DNA of 64,000 nucleotides from Gemella haemolysans (GTDB lineage Bacteria; Bacillota; Bacilli; Staphylococcales; Gemellaceae): NCBI RefSeq assembly GCF_012273215.1, contig NZ_CP050965.1, positions 1,038,541 to 1,102,540 of the forward strand, read 5' to 3'. Shown piece by piece: positions 58,811 to 64,000 of this stretch (position 1 is its first letter; each line of letters starts with the position of its first letter). The notes under the pieces were generated by a model. It saw only the letters and a program-made list of their open reading frames with translations, ran no database searches and was not told where the DNA came from. The position numbers and the translations under genes were made by a program.

Positions 58811-59674
58811 CTATTTATTTACCATTTTTAACAACTCATCTACAGCTACAATTCCTAGTTGATTTGCTGCAAGAGGACTGTCTCCAGTTATTAAGTTTCT
58901 ATCTATATGAACCTGACCACTTATTGCTTCATTTACTATTTTCGCACCTAAACTTTCTAACTTTTCAGCTAATAACCATTTTAATTTTCCTGGCATATAT
59001 CCAATTTCTTGGTTTGCTCCCTCATCTATACTATCAGGGAAAACAGTCATTTCATAATTTTTAAATAAGAACTCTGATTCATCAATATTTCCTGAAATTA
59101 GTGCAGCTGGGCCATGACATAGTGTTATGATTTTTTTATTCTCTTTAATTGCCCATTTAAGAACTTCTTTTACTTCACTACTTTCAGGTAAGTTAATCAT
59201 TACTCCATGACCACCTGGTATGAAAACACCTGAATAAGGTGAATCTTCTGAAGTAATATTCTCCAAAATTCTATCTAATTTAACAGGATTCTCAAATTTT
59301 TCTATATATTTATTATAAAGCTTCATAACATTCTCATCTTTTTCTGGCATTGCCCACATCTCTAATTTTACAGAGTTTCCTGATAAAGTAACAATATCTA
59401 TCTCAAATCCAGCAGCATCCATATGTAACATTGGTAACAATGTTTCTACAGGGTGATTACCTGTTGAAAAATACTTTCCATTAGACATTTGTAAGTATCT
59501 TTCATCTGACGCTATCATTAAAATTTTATTCTTTTCCCCTCTATACGTGTTTTCAAATTTAAAACCATCAAAATTTGTCACAGGACTCGTATATATACTC
59601 AAAGAATAGTCCGATGGGAAATACGCGTTATGTTCTGCTCTATCTTTTACTGGTTGATTTGTTAATTTTGTCAT
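58811..59674 (-). CDS. hchA: HchA-type DJ-1/PfpI family protein (glyoxalase III/deglycase)
   Basis: 287 residues. The family sequence is clear: KDRAEHNAYFPSDYSLSIYTSPVTNFDG near residue 10, GFEIDIVTLSGNSVKLEMWAMP near residue 95, and the catalytic cysteine in IITLCHGPAALISGN near residue 187. VFIPGGHGVM supplies the Gly-His-Gly element. HchA converts methylglyoxal to lactate. It is upstream of the luciferase-like gene (12 bases) and just downstream of the marR gene, with an operator-like repeat in its own upstream gap. Confidence 0.93.
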   Translation of the reverse strand: MTKLTNQPVKDRAEHNAYFPSDYSLSIYTSPVTNFDGFKFENTYRGEKNKILMIASDERYLQMSNGKYFSTGNHPVETLLPMLHMDAAGFEIDIVTLSGNSVKLEMWAMPEKDENVMKLYNKYIEKFENPVKLDRILENITSEDSPYSGVFIPGGHGVMINLPESSEVKEVLKWAIKENKKIITLCHGPAALISGNIDESEFLFKNYEMTVFPDSIDEGANQEIGYMPGKLKWLLAEKLESLGAKIVNEAISGQVHIDRNLITGDSPLAANQLGIVAVDELLKMVNK

Positions 59675-59705
59675 TTTAATTCTCCTAAACTTTTATAAAA
59701 ATATA

Positions 59706-59725
59706 TTTGCTTGCACAAACAAGTA
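59706..59725 (-). promoter_or_regulatory. MarR-type operator before hchA
   Basis: TTGCTTGCACAAACAAGTA, an imperfect inverted repeat with CTTG...CAAG halves. It resembles the perfect one upstream of the MarR gene. Confidence 0.5.
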
Positions 59726-59765
59726 CATTAGTAAAATATAAAAATCAAAATAATAAATTCTGATT

Positions 59766-60146
59766 TTATATTTTATCACTATTTCTATTTAATACATCTG
59801 TAACTATACTCGTAGTGTTTTCTAGGTACTTTTTTCCTTTAGGTGTTAATTTTATACATACACCTCTCTTGTCCTCAGCAGAAGAAAATCTTTCTATTAC
59901 ACCACACGTATTCTCAAATTTAGCTAACATTCTTGATGTTGCACTTAAACTTAATGAAATCTTAGTACTTAAATCTGTCATTCTTAATATATTTCCTTCG
60001 GTTTCATTCAAGTAATGTAAGCTATAGTATTCATTTAAAGTTATTGGGTGCTCTCCTTTTGATAAGGCATCTTCTAATTCAGTACTTATTTGTTTCATAT
60101 TACTATGAAATGCTATCCATTTATTTACTACTTCTTCATTATTCAT
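59766..60146 (-). CDS. MarR-family transcriptional regulator
   Basis: 126 residues. The winged helix is recognisable: LNEYYSLHYLNETEGNILRMTDLSTKISLSLSATSRMLAKFE, with the wing RFSSAEDKRGVCIKLTPKGKKYLE. It precedes hchA on the same strand and has a perfect inverted-repeat operator in its promoter. Cysteines near residues 85 and 96 could sense electrophiles, an inference. Targets are likely itself and hchA. Confidence 0.92.
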   Translation of the reverse strand: MNNEEVVNKWIAFHSNMKQISTELEDALSKGEHPITLNEYYSLHYLNETEGNILRMTDLSTKISLSLSATSRMLAKFENTCGVIERFSSAEDKRGVCIKLTPKGKKYLENTTSIVTDVLNRNSDKI

Positions 60147-60158
60147 TTGTCACCTCTT

Positions 60159-60184
60159 AATTTACTTGCGTTTGCAAGTAAATT
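60159..60184 (-). promoter_or_regulatory. MarR-type operator before marR
   Basis: AATTTACTTGC - GTTT - GCAAGTAAATT, a perfect 11-bp inverted repeat, about 13 bases before the MarR gene start. A second weaker copy lies before hchA. Confidence 0.75.
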
Positions 60185-60238
60185 AATATTACTACTTTTA
60201 TTATTAATTGTCAATAAAACTATCTTTTCTTATTACTA

Positions 60239-60601
60239 CTAGATAAAAATATCCTTTTGTGCTAAATTCTCAATACACTCATCATAGTATGCTGCATCAT
60301 GTTCTTTATAAACCGGCTTATTTATTTTATACTCTTTTAGATCGTTATGAGGAGCACAAATTTTTCCTCTGTAATTTTTATCTAGCCATTCTTTACTAAC
60401 ATTATAGCCTCTATTCTTCATTTCCTGCATGATTAATTCATGATACTTGAAAAGGAAAAATGGCTTATGTTCAAATACATAATCTACCGTTGAATGTTTC
60501 TTACCCCAACCATTTCCTCTTAATGCGCAGCATTCTCTATGTTGACCTAAAAGTTGTTGCCTTGGTAATTTTGATATTAGTTCTTCATGCCAAAGTCTCA
60601 T
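60239..60601 (-). CDS. Pyrimidine-dimer DNA glycosylase/endonuclease V-like protein (Pyr_excise family)
   Basis: 120 residues from the ATG at 60601 (MRLWHEELISKLPRQQLLGQH), with GGAGG 5 bases upstream; an ATG at 60613 would place the site inside the gene. The core is TIGR02328/Pyr_excise-like: RECCALRGNGWGKKHSTVDYVFEH near residue 25, then MQEMKNRGYNV and YRGKICAPHNDLKEY. Related phage enzymes remove UV dimers. The activity of this chromosomal form is inferred. It overlaps the end of the DUF1722 gene, so the two are coupled. Confidence 0.85.
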   Translation of the reverse strand: MRLWHEELISKLPRQQLLGQHRECCALRGNGWGKKHSTVDYVFEHKPFFLFKYHELIMQEMKNRGYNVSKEWLDKNYRGKICAPHNDLKEYKINKPVYKEHDAAYYDECIENLAQKDIFI

Positions 60602-60989
60602 CTTGTCCTCCATTAATAAGAGTAGATTCTTCCAAATATTTATTTGGATATTTCTTTAGAAGTTGTTTTACTTCTTTTATCAAATCTTCTTTTTTGTATT
60701 TATTATTATGATATTCTTCAATCATTTCAAAAAAATTTTCTTTTTCTTCTTTTGTTGCATATTTTTTAAAATATCCCCAAACGTGATGCAATGCATTCGT
60801 TACTTGTCCTTTATCTTCAGGTAAACTTACAGCTTGTTTTATAAGCTCACTGACTTTATTTCGAGATACTTCTTCTTGCTTTAAATATGTTCTAATTTCT
60901 AAGTATATTTTACTTGAATGACTTAAAACAAGATATTTATTTTTTGCCCATAACTTTTGACATTGAACTCTTTCTTCTTTATTATTCAT
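60585..60989 (-). CDS. DUF1722 (YbgA-like) protein
   Basis: 134 residues. The DUF1722 pattern is clear: WAKNKYLVLSHSSKIYLEIRTYL near residue 14, NALHHVWGYFKKYATKEEKENFFEMIEEYHNNKYKKEDLIKEVKQLLKKY in parts later. DUF1722 occurs alone or fused to the DUF523 domain in thiouracil desulfidase-type proteins. Function alone is unknown. It ends in TGA, and the next gene starts within its last codons in another frame, which supports ordinary termination at TGA. Confidence 0.85.
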   Translation of the reverse strand: MNNKEERVQCQKLWAKNKYLVLSHSSKIYLEIRTYLKQEEVSRNKVSELIKQAVSLPEDKGQVTNALHHVWGYFKKYATKEEKENFFEMIEEYHNNKYKKEDLIKEVKQLLKKYPNKYLEESTLINGGQDETLA

Positions 60990-61079
60990 TTTATCCTTTC
61001 GAAAACAGTTTATTTTTAATATCCATATTATATTATATCTTATGTTTTTTTACTACATATTGATATCAAACTGTATAAA

Positions 61080-61113
61080 AAGTTCCTTATTAAATAATAT
61101 CTTAATAAGGAAC
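61080..61113 (-). terminator. Terminator of the lipoprotein gene
   Basis: Perfect stem GTTCCTTATTA / TAATAAGGAAC with a 10-base loop, on the minus strand followed by TTTTTATAC. Confidence 0.85.
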
Positions 61114-61120
61114 CTCTGTA

Positions 61121-62056
61121 TTATATTTTTGTTGTATTAAATTTAACCATGTTCTTTTGGTTTGCTAAGTCCATTTTTATACGCAATAAATTTAATAGAT
61201 TGTCATTGTCAATCGATACTTTTCCTGAGTCATCTACTTGAATTTCAAGGTATTGTTTTTCTTTTGCCAAATAATCCATACCTTGTAAATCCACGTATCC
61301 ATCACCTTTGAAATCAACTGATGCTAAGTAAAAAATAAATTTAGAAAATCCTTTTTCTGCAATATTTTTACTTGTTGCATTCATTTGAGCTAACGGCTCA
61401 AAAAATGTTTTGTAGTTTGGTTTATAAGTAGCTTTAACCGTGTATTGATATGTATCGATAGTTGGGGCGATTAAAGATAAGTAAACAGTATTACCCTCAA
61501 CTTTATAATCTAAAAAATCATAAGCTCCAGCCTTACCATAAGCATTACCATTAACTTTTAGAATCATAGGACCATATTCATCCATATCATAATTAATATT
61601 TTGATATTTAAAATTAACATTTTCTTCCGATGGAATCATAGATTGTTTTAAATCATTCCAAACCTTTTTATACATTTCTTTTTGATTATTAAAACCTGCT
61701 GCTTTCACAATAACATCGATATTTTCTTGGTTTACATAGAATGCATCAACAACTTTAAGTGCTTCTTGTACTTTTTTATCAGTTATGATTTTACGTTTTT
61801 CGGATAATTTACTCTGAGCTCGCTTTAATCCAGTTAACTCGTGATCAAAACTTTTCCCAGTATTTTGCTCAGTATAAGTACGTTTAGTACCAACAGGTGA
61901 AACTTTAGCATTCCAATCAAAATCTTTACCTGGACCCTCAATAGTTTTTTGTTTTTGCTCACTCTGCTTATTTTCAGTTGATTGTTTAACACCACACCCA
62001 ACTGTACCAATAGATAACAGTGTTGCTACTGAAATTAATAAAATATTTTTCTTCAT
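61121..62056 (-). CDS. Hypothetical secreted lipoprotein
   Basis: 311 residues. The signal peptide MKKNILLISVATLLSIGTVGCG has a lipobox (TVGC) at residues 17-20, so it is lipid-anchored outside the cell. A charged linker (VKQSTENKQSEQKQKT) precedes the main domain, which contains VDAFYVNQENIDVIVKAAGFNNQKEMY and NVNFKYQNINYDMDEYGPMILKVNG. I recognise no family. GGAGGAAA lies upstream. Single gene with its own terminator. Confidence 0.85.
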   Translation of the reverse strand: MKKNILLISVATLLSIGTVGCGVKQSTENKQSEQKQKTIEGPGKDFDWNAKVSPVGTKRTYTEQNTGKSFDHELTGLKRAQSKLSEKRKIITDKKVQEALKVVDAFYVNQENIDVIVKAAGFNNQKEMYKKVWNDLKQSMIPSEENVNFKYQNINYDMDEYGPMILKVNGNAYGKAGAYDFLDYKVEGNTVYLSLIAPTIDTYQYTVKATYKPNYKTFFEPLAQMNATSKNIAEKGFSKFIFYLASVDFKGDGYVDLQGMDYLAKEKQYLEIQVDDSGKVSIDNDNLLNLLRIKMDLANQKNMVKFNTTKI

Positions 62057-62110
62057 ATACTTTCCTCCTAAATAACTATAATATTATAGTCACTATGATT
62101 ATACCATAAC

Positions 62111-62150
62111 AAAAAAAGAAGTGCTAATTTTAATATACACTTCTTTTTAA
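62111..62150 (-). terminator. Terminator of the TraX-like gene
   Basis: AAAAAAAGAAGTG / CACTTCTTTTTAA stem with a 14-base loop, on the minus strand followed by T-rich DNA. Confidence 0.8.
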
Positions 62151-62162
62151 TAATTTTTACTT

Positions 62163-62903
62163 TTAGAGTACCAATGAAATATTTCCATATAATATTATTC
62201 TAAATATACCTATAATAGCTAAATGTATTGGATAATAGTAGTAGAAGAACCACTTAGAACCAATATGTTTTCCTCTGGTACCATCATATCTCATTAATAA
62301 TGGTAGAGAGAATAAAGTTGCAAACTGTAATACTCCATAGAATACATCTATAAAGATAATATAAATAGCAGCATAAACACTTATCCATATAACATAATCG
62401 AGTATTTGTTGTTTTTTACTATCTCTATGATTATATAGAAAGAATGGCATCATTAGGGCTATTGAAGACCAATCCGCTACAAAAGTTAATAAACAGAACA
62501 CTATAATTGTTAAAATCTTTAATGTATTATTTATCTTCTCATTTTTAAAGATTGCGATCAATGCAACCGACATCGCCAATGGGAATAAGACACTTGTTTT
62601 ATTAAATATACTTCCTGTAGTTATATCAAATGGTACACCTAGACCGAAGCAAAATGCAAAGTGACTGATAACAGCAAAGCTAATAATTCTAAAGAAATAT
62701 TTTTTAATATCTTTTGTATAATAACATCCTTCTGCGATAAAATACCACATAATTGGCGCTGTTAAACGTCCTACTATGTGCATAAATACTGGTATCGGTT
62801 CTTTAACTAAACCTGGATATAATAGCCACGCTAAATGATCAATTGTCATAGCAATAATAGCTATATATTTTAACTGAGTTCCATCAAACTTTAAATTTTT
62901 CAT
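62163..62903 (-). CDS. TraX-family membrane protein
   Basis: 246 residues with about eight hydrophobic segments. The TraX motifs occur at the N-terminus: GTQLKYIAIIAMTIDHLAWLLYPG with the IDH element, then HIVGRLTAPIMWYFIAEGCYYTKDIKKYFFRI. TraX of F plasmid acetylates pilin, but chromosomal relatives in Firmicutes are of unknown role. Nearby genes give no hint of conjugation. It stands alone. Confidence 0.85.
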   Translation of the reverse strand: MKNLKFDGTQLKYIAIIAMTIDHLAWLLYPGLVKEPIPVFMHIVGRLTAPIMWYFIAEGCYYTKDIKKYFFRIISFAVISHFAFCFGLGVPFDITTGSIFNKTSVLFPLAMSVALIAIFKNEKINNTLKILTIIVFCLLTFVADWSSIALMMPFFLYNHRDSKKQQILDYVIWISVYAAIYIIFIDVFYGVLQFATLFSLPLLMRYDGTRGKHIGSKWFFYYYYPIHLAIIGIFRIILYGNISLVL

Positions 62904-63063
62904 TTTCTTCCTTTCTATACTATTTTGACTTTATTTAAAAATATTAGTTTATATATTACTCATAAATTTAGGGTAATGAGAATACTCTACACTAAGATAT
63001 ATTATCATATTAAAATACATTATACAATTATTTATCTAAACAATATATATAATTCAAAAATAA

Positions 63064-63090
63064 AAAAGACTTTCAAGAATAAAAGTCCTT
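63064..63090 (-). terminator. Terminator of the 128-residue gene
   Basis: AAAAAAGACTTT / AAAGTCCTT stem on the minus strand followed by a T run, just past the stop at 63092. Confidence 0.65.
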
Positions 63091-63091
63091 C

Positions 63092-63478
63092 TTATCTAAA
63101 CATGGCTATTTCTAGACTATCCATATATTGAGCTAATGACTTATTAAATTTTTCATAATCAGCTACTTGAAATTCCTCTGTAGCACAGGCTACTGAACAT
63201 CTAGCAACTTGTAGTTGATTAAAAAATGTTATCATTAATGGTACACCTATTATTTTAGAAATACCACGTATTGTCATCCTTCCAGCTTCTTCTAATTCCA
63301 TAACTTGTTCTTTTGAATTTATATTTACTATTTTATCATCAACTAAGACTTCAACATTATCATAGTAATCATAAGCTAATTCAACAGCTCTACAAATATG
63401 CTCCCAACCTACTCTATAAGTCAAGCTATATTCTGCAAATAACCATCCATTTTCTTTTTCTACACCTAGTAAAAGCAT
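63092..63478 (-). CDS. Hypothetical protein, 128 residues
   Basis: I do not recognise it. AGGAGA precedes the ATG. The sequence looks folded and soluble: EYSLTYRVGWEHICRAVELAYDYYDNVEVLVDDKIV and a later VARCSVACATEEFQVADYEKF, with three cysteines in total. No helical membrane segment. It lies just downstream of the ABC gene fragment on the same strand but has its own ribosome site and terminator. Confidence 0.65.
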   Translation of the reverse strand: MLLLGVEKENGWLFAEYSLTYRVGWEHICRAVELAYDYYDNVEVLVDDKIVNINSKEQVMELEEAGRMTIRGISKIIGVPLMITFFNQLQVARCSVACATEEFQVADYEKFNKSLAQYMDSLEIAMFR

Positions 63479-63549
63479 ATTATTTATCTCCTATATATTT
63501 ATGTATTAGTTTAATTATATTCTAACTTAAACTTATAAGCAATAAAAAA

Positions 63550-63573
63550 TGCCTAAGTTATTTCACTTAGACA
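63550..63573 (-). terminator. Terminator of the ABC ATPase gene
   Basis: On the minus strand CTAAGT / ACTTAG with a 6-base loop, then GGCATTTTTTATTG. Confidence 0.7.
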
Positions 63574-63582
63574 CTTTATATA

Positions 63583-64000
63583 TTATCTTTCTTTTGTTAA
63601 AATTCCATCTTTCATTCGATAAACATGATCACATTTTTCAATCATTCTATTATCATGAGTTACCATAATAATTGATTTATTTTTTTCTCTACATTCTTTT
63701 GAAAGTAAATCTACAACTTCAAACGCTCTATCTGAGTCAAGACTTGCTGTAGGTTCATCAGCTAAGATGATTGCCGGATTATTGTAAAGAGCTCTAGCAA
63801 TAGCTAATCGTTGCCTTTCTCCACCTGATAAGTCTTTTGGTAATTTATTTTCTAAATGATCTATTCCTAATTCTTTAAATAGGGAGTTTTGATCTTGAAG
63901 TGTTTGTTTTTTTTTCTTATTTATTCTATCAACTAATTCTAACTGTTGTTTTGCAGTTAAAAATGGAACAAGATTAGATGCCTGCAGAACAAATCCTATA
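63583..64000 (-). CDS. ABC transporter ATPase (LolD/MacB type), partial
   Basis: Only the C-terminal part (about 139 codons) is inside the window; the start lies beyond base 64000. In order: [21 protein letters not shown] (Q-loop region), the signature [15 protein letters not shown], Walker [14 protein letters not shown] and the switch His in [25 protein letters not shown]. It fits the LolD/MacB/FtsE group, which pairs with FtsX-like permeases in Firmicutes. The partner would be outside the window. Confidence 0.9.
   Translation of the reverse strand, partial: IGFVLQASNLVPFLTAKQQLELVDRINKKKKQTLQDQNSLFKELGIDHLENKLPKDLSGGERQRLAIARALYNNPAIILADEPTASLDSDRAFEVVDLLSKECREKNKSIIMVTHDNRMIEKCDHVYRMKDGILTKER

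Overview
The window is a 64 kb piece of an AT-rich, Gram-positive chromosome of the Bacilli type. The evidence is the gene set and order: hbs-folE-mtrB, ctsR-clpC-radA-yacL, secG-rnr-smpB, glnRA, a type B RNase P RNA, strong GGAGG ribosome sites, a guanine riboswitch, and GlnR and CtsR operators. The overall character is closest to Gemella or a near relative; that assignment is inference. Most genes lie on the minus strand. The window starts inside a PTS permease gene and ends inside an ABC transporter ATPase gene.

Layout. 1-8,900: PTS EIIC fragment, rsmG-mnmG, cystine carrier tcyP with a structured leader, flavodoxin, an Rrf2 regulator, an rRNA methyltransferase, rnpB with a (TA)14 tract, rpoZ-gmk. 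9,000-16,000: azlCD, rqcH, a TerC protein in an operon with an ABC pair whose ATPase subunit has lost its catalytic motifs, and brnQ. 16,000-25,000: topA, map, a HAD phosphatase, ccrZ, pepV, rsuA and a lipid-flippase-like protein. 25,000-29,400: glnR-glnA with two identical GlnR boxes, trxA, and groES-groEL under a CtsR box. 36,700-50,000: typA, lctP, smpB-rnr-secG, yacL-radA-clpC-ctsR. 50,000-64,000: riboswitch-controlled purine permease, pyrD, a DUF302 protein, a decayed surface-protein tail, a heterodimeric ABC exporter, a MarR-hchA-luciferase-GNAT group, DUF1722/pyrimidine-dimer-glycosylase genes, a lipoprotein, a TraX-like protein and the ABC fragment.

The most interesting part is 29.7-36.5 kb. 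Two genes there each contain one in-frame TGA inside an otherwise intact reading frame. In the NADH oxidase/peroxidase gene the TGA is codon 42, exactly where this enzyme family has its redox-active cysteine. In a MetE-like zinc methyltransferase gene it is codon 223, in a loop expected near the active site. Both TGAs are followed by GGT. Both are followed at the same distance by a hairpin whose apical loop contains GG, about 23-25 nt downstream, which fits the bacterial SECIS pattern. Directly upstream of the second gene is a stand-alone DsrE-like domain of the YedF type, a family known to track selenium use. Together they suggest a small selenoprotein cluster, including a selenocysteine version of the flavin NADH oxidase/peroxidase and of a MetE-like protein. 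selA, selB, selC and selD are not in the window, so the genome must be checked for them.

TGA is also an ordinary stop here (ends of the GNAT and DUF1722 genes), and no other gene has an internal TGA, so general reassignment of UGA is unlikely.
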